NCBI RefSeq assembly: GCF_014647215.1 | Contig: NZ_BMOT01000004.1 | Coordinates: forward strand, 186,001 to 250,000 | Direction of reading: 5' to 3' | DNA: 64,000 nucleotides | Source of the DNA: Shewanella aestuarii | GTDB taxonomy: Bacteria; Pseudomonadota; Gammaproteobacteria; Enterobacterales; Shewanellaceae | Shown: positions 46,388 to 54,968 of the stretch, piece by piece | Layout: each line of letters begins with the position of its first letter | Position numbering within the stretch: the stretch's first letter is position 1 | Made by a program: the position numbers and the translations under genes | Notes under the pieces: model-generated | The model's input: only the letters and a program-made list of their open reading frames with translations | Told to the model about the DNA's origin: nothing | The model's database searches: none

Positions 46388-46781
46388 CTTGATACCCTAA
46401 AAATAGCTCATTTTTCTAATCCGCTATTTTAACTGACTCGTCAGCAAAGCTAAATGCTCAAGATTTATAAATCAACAATCATTCTTTGTTAAAAGCTTGA
46501 GCGCTAAGAAATATGAGTAAACAAATTTACTTAAAGGTTAAATCTTAGCTAATAAACTGCCCACCCTTGGTTTACATTGGTAAAAAAACAGTTGCCACCT
46601 AGTTAATGTAAATATCGCAATCAACTGAAAAATAAGAGTTTTAAATCATTATCACACTTTTATCTGCACTCTTATGCCAAAATGCACAGGCTTAATAATA
46701 TCCGCTAGTGCTAATAAAGCTCTGGTATTTATGGGTAAAAAGCCCATCTATTAATCACTACCTTAATAAAGGAAGATGAAA
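46388..46781. other. Upstream region of porin 1, no gene seen
   Basis: About 390 bp between tcdA and the first porin. It is AT-rich. One small hairpin, ATGGGTAAAAAGCCCAT at about 46730-46746, lies in the likely leader. No ORF with a ribosome site is seen. Confidence 0.5.
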
Positions 46782-47834
46782 ATGAAAAAAAACCTTATCA
46801 CGAGTGCGATCCTTTCCTGTGCCGCGTTAACTTCTTTTAGTGCACTCGCTACAGGTCCTGAATTTTATGGACGCGCCGATTTAGCATTCACCAATTCAGA
46901 CCTAGGTATTGCAACTCAAAACCAAAAAGACGGTGCCATCATTGAAAATAACTTTTCATGGTTGGGTGTGAAGGGGTCTGAAAAAATTAACGACAACGTT
47001 GAAATTCTCTACCAAATGGAATTTGGCGTATCGAACTTTGATAATTCAGGTAACACTTTTGCGGCGCGTAACAGCTTTATTGGGGTAAAAACCTTAGCGG
47101 GTACAGCATTAGTCGGTCGTAATGACACAGTATTCAAATCATCTGAAGGTGGCTTTGATTTATTCGGTAATACCAACTCAGATATTGATTTACTTGTTGC
47201 GGGTCAAAATCGTGAAGCTGATGGCATCAGTTATTACTCACCTAAGCTTGCTGACTTAATTACCTTAAACGCTACTTACTTAGTTGATGACAACCATGTT
47301 GACGCTAAAGGCAACAGAAAATCTGCTGATTCTATGTATGCCCTTAGTGCGACATTAGGTGATAAGGCATTCAAATCACAAAACTTCTATGCTGCTGCAG
47401 CTTACCAAGATGGTATCAGCAACATCGAAGCATACCGCGGTGTTGTACAAGGTAAGTTTGGTAACTTCATTGTGGGTGGTCTTTACCAACACAGTGAAAG
47501 CAAAGATACCGACCTAGCGCACTTAAAAGGTGACAGTTATGTCATCAATGGCGCTTACTTAATGGGTGACTGGAAATTTAAAGCATCTTACGGCCAAGAT
47601 GATTCTGGTCTAGGTAAATATGTCAGTCGTTTTGTTGGTCAAAGCAATGACAATCTTGCCAATGTCAGCGATGTTGATTTAAAGCAGTTCAGCCTAGGTG
47701 CTGACTACCGTGTAAGCAAGAACACTTTAGTGTACGGTCATTACACTAAATATGATGGCGACATGTTAGTTGATACATTCAATGCCGATCTAAGCGATGA
47801 TATTGTCACTGTTGGTCTTCGTGTCGATTTCTAA
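46782..47834 (+). CDS. Trimeric outer-membrane porin 1 (general, Gram-negative type)
   Basis: 350-residue porin with a signal peptide (about 1-23, S-A-L-A-T), then G-P-E-F-Y-G-R-A-D-L-A at the mature start. The rest is beta strands ending in Phe (V-T-V-G-L-R-V-D-F), as in OmpU/Omp35-type porins. V-G-R-N-D-T-V-F-K-S-S-E-G-G at about 115 is shared almost exactly with the second porin 400 bp downstream. Start at 46782, because AAGGA lies 8 nt before it; an ATG two codons earlier is too close. It passively transports small solutes. Each porin has its own terminator and leader, so the pair is a tandem duplication rather than an operon. Confidence 0.9.
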   Translation: MKKNLITSAILSCAALTSFSALATGPEFYGRADLAFTNSDLGIATQNQKDGAIIENNFSWLGVKGSEKINDNVEILYQMEFGVSNFDNSGNTFAARNSFIGVKTLAGTALVGRNDTVFKSSEGGFDLFGNTNSDIDLLVAGQNREADGISYYSPKLADLITLNATYLVDDNHVDAKGNRKSADSMYALSATLGDKAFKSQNFYAAAAYQDGISNIEAYRGVVQGKFGNFIVGGLYQHSESKDTDLAHLKGDSYVINGAYLMGDWKFKASYGQDDSGLGKYVSRFVGQSNDNLANVSDVDLKQFSLGADYRVSKNTLVYGHYTKYDGDMLVDTFNADLSDDIVTVGLRVDF

Positions 47835-47854
47835 AAGTTAAGTTCATCACCATT

Positions 47855-47882
47855 AAAGCGGCTAAGTAAGCCGCTTTTTTTA
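47855..47882 (+). terminator. Terminator of porin 1
   Basis: AAGCGGCT / AGCCGCTT hairpin with a 5-nt loop followed by T-run. Confidence 0.88.
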
Positions 47883-48230
47883 TTGAACTTTTACTCATAC
47901 CTTCAGTGCACAACAGCAAACACCGCAAAAAACCTCAACTAATAAAGTCAATTCTCAATGAAAAAAGCAAAATATTAGCTTAACATTCGCTGACGCATTA
48001 GCACAAAATGCTAATAGACTGTTAAAAATGGCAACAAATGATCTAATCGGTCACATTTAAACATTTATTCTTAACTCAAGATTAAAAAGTTTGATCTCTA
48101 CCACAATTTGTCATCCTCAAAACTGTAAAATCCCATACTAGATTGTTACATAGCCGTTTACGGCATAAGTCACTATTAAAACCATTCTTAAAATGGAATC
48201 ATAGAACATCATGTTCTGGGAGTATGAAAG
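47883..48230. promoter_or_regulatory. Leader region of porin 2 with three small inverted repeats
   Basis: About 350 bp without an ORF. Close to the gene are GCCGTTTACGGC (48153-48164), CCAT-N7-ATGG (48182-48196) and AGAACAT-C-ATGTTCT (48203-48217). The last ends just before the GGGAG ribosome site. They could be operators or leader RNA structures. None is present in the same form before porin 1. Confidence 0.45.
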
Positions 48231-49262
48231 ATGAAAAAAACCTTACTATCTGCATCAGTAGCATCAGTACTAGCAATCACCTCTTTTGGTGCACTTGCTG
48301 ATGGCCCTGACTTTTATGGTCGCTTAGAGCTTGCTGTAACTACTACTGATACCGGCTCTACCTTACAGGGCGGCACTCACGGTGTTACTGTAGGCGAAAG
48401 TGGGACTTATTTCGAAAACAACTTTTCTAACGTGGGTGTGAAAGGTGCCGAAAAGATTGCTGATGGTGTTGAAGTTTTATACCAAATGGAATTCCAAGTA
48501 GAAAACACCTCTGGTTCAAATGATACTTTCAAAGCTCGTAATACATTCTTAGGCGTGAAAACGGCTGCTGGTTCAGTATTAGTTGGTCGTAATGACACAG
48601 TATTCAAGCAAGCGGAAGGCGGTGTTGACGTATTTGGTAATACTAACGCCGACGTAGACCGTTTGGTTAGTGGTCAAACTCGTAGTGCAGATGGTGTTTG
48701 GTACTACTCACCAGTTATTGCAGACTTAGTGACCTTTAATGCAACATACTTAATGGAAGATAATCAAGATTCTGATGATTCTCAATATGCATTAAGCGTG
48801 ACATTAGGTGACAAAGGGCTAGCAAAACATAGCTACTATTTAGCAGGTGCTTACAATAAAGCTATCGGTGGTGTTGATGCATACCGCGCTGTAGGTCAAG
48901 TTAAGTTAGGTGACTTCAAAGTAGGTGGTTTATTCCAAAACTCAGAAAGCGTATCTAACAGTGATATCGACGGTAACACTTATTTTGTCAATGCTGTATA
49001 CAACTTAAATGGTGTAAACTTAAAAGTAGAATATGGTCAAGATGAAGCAGGCTTTGGTAAGTACTACAAAGCATTAGGTCAAGCTGGCGCTGATGATATC
49101 AACGTACAAAACATCACTCTTGGTGCTGACTATCGTATTGCTAAATCAACCTTAGTATTTGCTCACTATGCAATGTACGAAGGTGACTTTACCGATGCCA
49201 ACGTTAAAACTGATTTAAAAGATGACAACGTATTCTCTGTGGGCGTACGTTACGACTTCTAA
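48231..49262 (+). CDS. Trimeric outer-membrane porin 2
   Basis: 343-residue paralogue of the preceding porin. The signal peptide is 1-23 (G-A-L-A-D) and the mature start G-P-D-F-Y-G-R-L-E-L-A. The long shared segment L-V-G-R-N-D-T-V-F-K is present, and the C-terminal strand is V-F-S-V-G-V-R-Y-D-F. Differences gather in predicted surface loops, for example the insertion T-G-S-T-L-Q-G-G-T-H-G near residue 42, consistent with divergence of pore specificity or phage/immune exposure (inference). The ATG lies about 10 nt after GGGAG, behind a small inverted repeat. Confidence 0.9.
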   Translation: MKKTLLSASVASVLAITSFGALADGPDFYGRLELAVTTTDTGSTLQGGTHGVTVGESGTYFENNFSNVGVKGAEKIADGVEVLYQMEFQVENTSGSNDTFKARNTFLGVKTAAGSVLVGRNDTVFKQAEGGVDVFGNTNADVDRLVSGQTRSADGVWYYSPVIADLVTFNATYLMEDNQDSDDSQYALSVTLGDKGLAKHSYYLAGAYNKAIGGVDAYRAVGQVKLGDFKVGGLFQNSESVSNSDIDGNTYFVNAVYNLNGVNLKVEYGQDEAGFGKYYKALGQAGADDINVQNITLGADYRIAKSTLVFAHYAMYEGDFTDANVKTDLKDDNVFSVGVRYDF

Positions 49263-49284
49263 TCTCATTAGACGTTAACGCATT

Positions 49285-49310
49285 AAGGCGACCTATGGGT
49301 CGCCTTTTTA
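49285..49310 (+). terminator. Terminator of porin 2
   Basis: AAGGCGACC / GGTCGCCTT hairpin with a 4-nt loop and T-run. Confidence 0.88.
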
Positions 49311-49361
49311 TTGAGCCAATGTAAACAACTATCAATGCTCAGTTGTTATGTTTGGCAGTCA

Positions 49362-50021
49362 CTATGCTTTACGGGTCAATTTATAAGCCGCTTCATTTAA
49401 CCACGGGACTTGTTTGTTTACAAAACGTGGGTTATCAGCCAATACATCTTCACAGCTCAATAAGCTAATCTCGAAATATGGCGCTAAGTATTGCTCTATC
49501 CAGTCTGGACTGACGGCAAATGGTGGACCTTTCAGAGTATCTTGGGGATAGTCTAAGGTAATAAGTAAACCAGACACATTAGCAGGAATGAGCTTTGCTA
49601 AGGTTTTTGCGTATTGCTGACGCATGGTTTCAGGCCAGGCGATTAATGCCGCTCTATCATAAAAACCACCAATACTGGCGGTCACACTAGGGTCAATAGT
49701 AAAGATATCACCTTGAATTAGCTCAAGCTGATCGGCACTAAAGAATTGGTGTTGTTGCTGAGACTGTACTTGAAAGGGTAACTGGTTTTCTGCAAAAAAC
49801 TGTTCAATGGCCGTTTGACTGAGTTCGCAACCTTGCACCTGATGTCCTAGCTCTGCTAGATAACACATGTCTAAAGATTTGCCACACAATGGGACAAAAA
49901 TCTTACTGTTTGCGTCCAGACCTAATGAAGTCCAAAAACGGATTAAAAAAGGATTTACTTGAGGCTGGTGAAAGCCAATCTGTTGCATCTGCCACTTTTC
50001 ATGCCAAAACTGAGGGTCCAT
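49362..50021 (-). CDS. tpm: Thiopurine S-methyltransferase
   Basis: 219-residue SAM-dependent methyltransferase. F-W-H-E-K-W (about 5), [28 protein letters not shown] (about 42-60), [12 protein letters not shown] and L-D-Y-P-Q are the conserved blocks of bacterial Tpm. The family methylates thiopurines and, in some bacteria, selenium or tellurium compounds; the natural substrate here is not known. It lies 87 bp after the Cys-rich gene on the same strand. Confidence 0.93.
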   Translation of the reverse strand: MDPQFWHEKWQMQQIGFHQPQVNPFLIRFWTSLGLDANSKIFVPLCGKSLDMCYLAELGHQVQGCELSQTAIEQFFAENQLPFQVQSQQQHQFFSADQLELIQGDIFTIDPSVTASIGGFYDRAALIAWPETMRQQYAKTLAKLIPANVSGLLITLDYPQDTLKGPPFAVSPDWIEQYLAPYFEISLLSCEDVLADNPRFVNKQVPWLNEAAYKLTRKA

Positions 50022-50108
50022 CTTTGTTTCTCCAGCGAGTAAAATTGCTGGCTCACTTTATAAGCTTGAAACAACAGAAGCAACTTAATCGTCTTGCAAT
50101 TCGCTTAA

Positions 50109-50453
50109 CTACTCCCCTTTAAGGGTAAGCTGAACTTTACGTAACCACACACAATTTTCACACTGACAATTGCGACGTGATAAATGGTGAGGCGACAAAC
50201 TCGAATCAACAAAATCGACGGCGACTAGAATTTGCTGCTTCAAATCTTCAATGGACTTTTCCTCCATTGCGACCATTTCATCATTATGATTTATCCATAC
50301 GCACTCTTCTCCCTGATGACAGGTAATACATTGCTCATCTGAAGAGTTAAAAAATACCGCATGGGGGCAATGAGTCACTTCCATCGACTTCAAAATACGT
50401 GAGCGAGGAAAGTCAAATAGTTGAATTAAATCTGCTTTTTTGATATTTGACAT
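50109..50453 (-). CDS. Conserved-looking Cys-rich cytoplasmic protein of unknown function
   Basis: A 114-residue protein without signal peptide. Two Cys clusters are seen: C-P-H at about 29, with C-I-T-C-H-Q-G-E-E-C at about 42, and N-C-Q-C-E-N-C near residue 97. The CXXCH in the middle is not expected to bind heme, since the protein is not exported; zinc or iron-sulfur binding is more likely (inference). A good ATG follows AGGGAG. I do not recognise a family. It is divergent from the kinase-like gene and upstream of tpm. Confidence 0.7.
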   Translation of the reverse strand: MSNIKKADLIQLFDFPRSRILKSMEVTHCPHAVFFNSSDEQCITCHQGEECVWINHNDEMVAMEEKSIEDLKQQILVAVDFVDSSLSPHHLSRRNCQCENCVWLRKVQLTLKGE

Positions 50454-50625
50454 AAGTGTCTCCCTTTAAAAGCTTTGATTGAATCTAGCTTAATCTTACC
50501 GATTACAGTAGATAACTAAATTGATACACATCAAGGTTTACTTAACCAATAAAATTAGTTAGGAAGCCCTTGAAGTCAAAGCCAGATAAGGATTAAATAA
50601 CCCCTGCACATTAAGGGGATATCAT

Positions 50626-52434
50626 TTGCAAACACCGCAATTACAGCAGTTTTATATTAACGAAGAACAGTCGATTTATTTACTCAAAGCCAATGATGCT
50701 CGCAAGCATAAGGCTTGGGTACGTTTGTGTAAGCAGCAGCTCAGCAAATTGGGCTATTGTGAAATCGAGTTCATTGGTAAAGGTGCTTATGGTTTTGTGT
50801 TTGCTGGGGTAAATAGTGTCGGTGAATCCCATGTGTTTAAGTTTTCTCGTCTTACTTTGCCGCAAAATATTCAAGACAGGCTTGAAGAAGAAGCCTACAT
50901 GCTTAGTTTAGTCAAACATCCCAATGTGCCCGCTGCAATCAAGTTTGAACGGGTAGGTAAACAAGGGATTTTGGTGATGGAGCGGGCTAAGGGAGAAGAT
51001 CTCGATAAAATATGCCAACGTATGGGCGCCCTACCGGCTGCGATGATTGTCAGCATTGCCCGGCAATTGGCCAATATTTTGTATTATTTACGAAAAGGTA
51101 AACCTTTAGTTCATGGCGATATTAAACCCTCTAACTTGGTTTACGATATTGAAACAGACAGCTTGTCTTTAATTGATTGGGGATCTGCGGTTTTTGCTCA
51201 ACGCGATGAATTCGATCGACCCGTAGATGATAACGTCATGTCATTAATGTCCAGCGACCAGCATCAAACCAATGCGCGTATGGGCGATGTATATTTTATT
51301 GGTGATGCACAGCTTAATGGTGCCTTATCATCGGCTCGATTTGATGAACAAGGTGTGGCGGGAACACTTTATGCTTTAGCATCTGGACAAAGCAGTCGTT
51401 TTGGCACAAAAATCATTCCGGCTACCAGCATAGGCTTACCCATTGAGTTAGCAAAAACCTTAGACGGCATGTTAAGCGATGATCCCGAATTACGCTGCCG
51501 TGCAGGAGATTACTTTTTAAAGAGTATGCGCCATAGTCATAGAATGCACTTACCAGACATCAACTATCTTCCGACTAAGTCTGACATTCCTGTATGGGTT
51601 CAACCTCGCACTAGAGCCATTGAAACCGTCAGCTATAGCTCGCGTAAGTCCTTTTTAAAAGAACACAATGACCACGACCCCATTGCTGATATTGACGATG
51701 TGCAAGTGGATAAGTATTACCGAAACTTTATGGTAGGTATGGCTGATACCGAAAAAGGGTTTATTGCCGCGGTTGGAAGGCTTGCGCAATATCCGATTGT
51801 CGGTGGACTGGCGATACATTGGCAACAAACAGGGGTGTACATCGATTCAAACTTAGCGACTTATGATCCCACCCAAAAAGCAGCGCTAATCGTAGCAGTC
51901 AATAACATGGTCACTATGGCCAGAGGCATTAAACGTATTGGGGTGTTTAAGGCTTGTTTCTTTAATGCCAAAGACACCTTGCATATCGAGCGCAGTAGCC
52001 CAGACATGCCATTTGAAGTATCGGGAGAAATGCAGCTCCCCTTTGAGGTTGGCGATGTGCCCTCTTTAGAGGATAAGTCACGTTTACACTCCTATTTTGA
52101 GGATGGTAAAGATCCTGAGGAAAACCTTGAACTTCCTGCAGAAATCATGACCGAATTAGGCTGGTTAAATCAAATTCATCACACGGGTTGCATTATTTTT
52201 GAAGCCTTACCGACTCACTTAAAGATTCACAGTTATTTACGCTTACTTAACCCGCGTAAACAAGCCGCATTTAGAGCGAGTCTTGATAGAATTATTGCCA
52301 ACGCAAGTAAAATACAAGGCCATGGGATCAGTGGTTTTATGAAGTTACCCTATAAAAATACCCGCCAGTTTTCTCATCTGGATAGAAAACCTGAGCTGTT
52401 TTATCCTAAAAACCCCAAACAACAGACAAAATAA
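50626..52434 (+). CDS. Ser/Thr protein kinase-like protein with a long C-terminal region
   Basis: A 602-residue cytoplasmic protein starting at a TTG behind AAGGGG. The kinase domain spans about residues 45-300. It has Gly-loop G-K-G-A-Y-G-F-V-F-A-G, ATP Lys in H-V-F-K-F-S (K72), helix-C Glu (E88/E89), catalytic loop H-G-D-I-K-P-S-N (163-170) and metal motif D-W-G (184-186). Compared with eukaryote-like kinases, HRD is HGD and DFG is DWG. The catalytic Asp and Lys remain, so activity is likely. Residues about 300-602 carry no domain I can name; the segment D-K-Y-Y-R-N-F-M-V-G-M-A-D near 375 looks like the beginning of a separate fold. No phosphatase gene is beside it. Confidence 0.85.
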   Translation: MQTPQLQQFYINEEQSIYLLKANDARKHKAWVRLCKQQLSKLGYCEIEFIGKGAYGFVFAGVNSVGESHVFKFSRLTLPQNIQDRLEEEAYMLSLVKHPNVPAAIKFERVGKQGILVMERAKGEDLDKICQRMGALPAAMIVSIARQLANILYYLRKGKPLVHGDIKPSNLVYDIETDSLSLIDWGSAVFAQRDEFDRPVDDNVMSLMSSDQHQTNARMGDVYFIGDAQLNGALSSARFDEQGVAGTLYALASGQSSRFGTKIIPATSIGLPIELAKTLDGMLSDDPELRCRAGDYFLKSMRHSHRMHLPDINYLPTKSDIPVWVQPRTRAIETVSYSSRKSFLKEHNDHDPIADIDDVQVDKYYRNFMVGMADTEKGFIAAVGRLAQYPIVGGLAIHWQQTGVYIDSNLATYDPTQKAALIVAVNNMVTMARGIKRIGVFKACFFNAKDTLHIERSSPDMPFEVSGEMQLPFEVGDVPSLEDKSRLHSYFEDGKDPEENLELPAEIMTELGWLNQIHHTGCIIFEALPTHLKIHSYLRLLNPRKQAAFRASLDRIIANASKIQGHGISGFMKLPYKNTRQFSHLDRKPELFYPKNPKQQTK

Positions 52435-52498
52435 AACCGAGCCTACAATGACTCGGTTGTGTGATAGTCAATGCTAATCCTATCGTAAGCGTATGACG

Positions 52499-54901
52499 TT
52501 AAATAGGTGAACCTGGTGGCATAGTCAAAGGTTCAGCTATCAGTTTAAACTCTGGTGTTTGTAGGCTTTTTTCTATACCTGCGTATAACCAATCATAATG
52601 TGCAGCCTGATATTGACTGGTGCGCGTGCTACGACGTTTAAGTTGTTTTAGCGTAAACTCAAGCTTAGCCAACAATTGCGCCTTTACTTCGGGGGCGGTC
52701 TGACTATCGTGATACGCTGTTAATATCCCTTCAATAACCACAGTATTCACGCGCATTTTAATGCCGAGTGTCGTGCCTCTATTGAGTTCTTGATAAAGCG
52801 TAGCACCGATCAGTTTATCCAATAAGCTCACCACAGAAAGCTGCTCAGCATCTTGCATAAACCCTTGGTTAATTCGATTTAATCGCTGAGGTGCCAACAT
52901 TTGGCTGACAATATGTCGACTCATCACTTCTGCCATGCCTAATTCATCGGCCACCACACCAGTATTGCCATTAAAACTCTCGCGAGTTTTACGGTAATTA
53001 CCCGCTTTAGGTACCAAAGCAGTCATCACGTTTGCGGGGACAGCTAAACTTTGCGCAGATAAACTGGCCAGTAATGCATCTAATGCCGCAAACTGTTTTG
53101 CAGGGGCTGCATAATGCCAACTTAGCCCAGCACCTAATTGCTGGTAATTGTATTCAGTGCCACCAAGCCACTTAGCTGCGGCTTCAACCTGATAGCGAGT
53201 CAGTAAATACATAGGCACAAAGACATCTGCAAGCTCGCCCTTAGGCTCATCTTTTAATAAGGCGTCAGCATTAAATTGTTCAATGGCGTGTCTACGCACG
53301 GTTTCTAAACGCAATAACTCAGCAACCGCATCAGTACCATTATCCCAAAGGCTAGCGTAAACATGGCTAGCACTCGCTTCACGTGAGTCAGTTTCGCCAA
53401 TATAGCGATAACCTTTACTCATGGCTAAGCTCAGTAAATCCCCCTGATTAGCCTGCGGTCCATAACCAAATGCCACAGTGTATTTATCCCACTCGCCAAT
53501 ACCTTCAGTATAAGGAGTATCTATGGCGATGGCGTTATTATCTAAATACACGTATGGATGAGGGTAATCCATAACCGATGCATTCTGATTTGTAGATGCG
53601 GCAAAGTTATGGTCAAAACCTAAGGTATGACCAACCTCGTGGGCAGACAACTGGCGAATACGGGCTAATGATAATGCCATTGCTGCATCGGCTGCGGCTT
53701 TTCTATCTGGCCAGTCGGCGGTCAATCCACGGGCAATAAGATGATCTTGTCTGACGCGTAAACTGCCTAAGGTAACATGGCCTTTAATGATTTCACCCGT
53801 GCGGGGATCCGTGATAGCAGATCCATATGACCAACCTCGTGTTGCACGATGTACCCATTGGATCATGTTATAGCGAATATCCTGCGGGTCAGCATCCTCG
53901 GGGAGCATTTCGACCTTAAAACCATTAATAAACCCTGCGTCATTAAACGCATCTTCCCACCAGCGAGCGCCATCCAAAAGTGCAGTTCGAATAGGTTCTG
54001 GTACACCTGGGTCAAGGTAATAGGTAATAGGTTTTATCACCTCGCTAGGGGCGTCGCCTGGGGTGACTTTTTCAAGGCGGTGACGTAACAAAACGCGCTG
54101 AACGATTGGCTCGTCAACTTGAGTAGAATAATCTAAATGCTCATCTGACAGATAACCGCTCATCGGATGATAAGCCCGTGGTTGGTAACCCGCCTCGGGT
54201 AACGCGACAAACGAGTAACGCATCCTGACAGACATAAATTTGGCATCTGGAGTGACTTCAACAACTTGCTTCCCAGGGTGCTGGGCAGTAAACGTAAGAT
54301 TGACATCAACATCAGCATTTTGGGTAAATGATTTTACTTGTTCAGGCATGATCACTGAACGTTGGGGATCAAGTGAATACCCCCCTTGGTTTGTTGCGGC
54401 TAAAACATCGGCAACGCCATGCAAATCATTTATCACTAGGTCGTTAATCGACACTAAAGCGGCTTTACCTTGAAGCAATTTGCCACGCCATAAAATCGAT
54501 TCAGCAAAAGCCTGCTTAACGGATTGCTGCTCGGCTAGATTATCGCTACTGGCTCTGAAATAAGTATTGAGTTGCTTTAATACTATGTAAGGACCATGTT
54601 GCTCAAATTGCACCATTCGAGTACGTCCCAACTGCCCTCTGTCTAATCCAATATCATTGGAGCCCACACCATGGGGTAAACTGGTTAACAATAGAAACGG
54701 CTGATTCAATTTATTGGCATGTAAATAGAGCTGACCGTCAACATTGTCATAATACAGATTAATAAACCCTTCGGCAGCCTGACTGTTTTTAATCACTTTT
54801 TCGGCCGTTTCAGCAGCAATAGCCTGGGTCGATAATGTCGATAACGCTAATACAGGGCTAATCGCCAAGATTATTGCCAGAGAGAGCTGACGTGGTTTCA
54901 T
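52499..54901 (-). CDS. Exported zinc metalloprotease, DUF5117/DUF5118 type
   Basis: An 800-residue secreted or periplasmic protein. The signal peptide is about 1-29 (T-Q-A-I-A-A). The N-terminal beta region, G-F-I-N-L-Y-Y-D and D-R-G-Q-L-G-R-T-R-M-V, is followed by the zinc motif H-E-V-G-H-T-L-G-F-D-H (about 420) with M-D-Y-P (about 440) as the Met-turn. The length and D-P-G-V-P-E-P region fit the family. Substrate unknown. Start at 54901 (7 nt after AAGGA); a TTG two codons upstream is unlikely. It lies between the kinase-like gene (convergent) and the hybrid kinase gene (same strand, 67 bp upstream). Confidence 0.88.
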   Translation of the reverse strand: MKPRQLSLAIILAISPVLALSTLSTQAIAAETAEKVIKNSQAAEGFINLYYDNVDGQLYLHANKLNQPFLLLTSLPHGVGSNDIGLDRGQLGRTRMVQFEQHGPYIVLKQLNTYFRASSDNLAEQQSVKQAFAESILWRGKLLQGKAALVSINDLVINDLHGVADVLAATNQGGYSLDPQRSVIMPEQVKSFTQNADVDVNLTFTAQHPGKQVVEVTPDAKFMSVRMRYSFVALPEAGYQPRAYHPMSGYLSDEHLDYSTQVDEPIVQRVLLRHRLEKVTPGDAPSEVIKPITYYLDPGVPEPIRTALLDGARWWEDAFNDAGFINGFKVEMLPEDADPQDIRYNMIQWVHRATRGWSYGSAITDPRTGEIIKGHVTLGSLRVRQDHLIARGLTADWPDRKAAADAAMALSLARIRQLSAHEVGHTLGFDHNFAASTNQNASVMDYPHPYVYLDNNAIAIDTPYTEGIGEWDKYTVAFGYGPQANQGDLLSLAMSKGYRYIGETDSREASASHVYASLWDNGTDAVAELLRLETVRRHAIEQFNADALLKDEPKGELADVFVPMYLLTRYQVEAAAKWLGGTEYNYQQLGAGLSWHYAAPAKQFAALDALLASLSAQSLAVPANVMTALVPKAGNYRKTRESFNGNTGVVADELGMAEVMSRHIVSQMLAPQRLNRINQGFMQDAEQLSVVSLLDKLIGATLYQELNRGTTLGIKMRVNTVVIEGILTAYHDSQTAPEVKAQLLAKLEFTLKQLKRRSTRTSQYQAAHYDWLYAGIEKSLQTPEFKLIAEPLTMPPGSPI

Positions 54902-54968
54902 GTTCAAATCCTTGTTGTAAATCTAACCTCAATATTAATGCCATCCATTATGCATAACACAAAAGAAA

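Noticed and set aside
50109..50453. Heme c protein because of CXXCH
   Set aside because: There is no signal peptide, so cytochrome c maturation in the periplasm is not expected.
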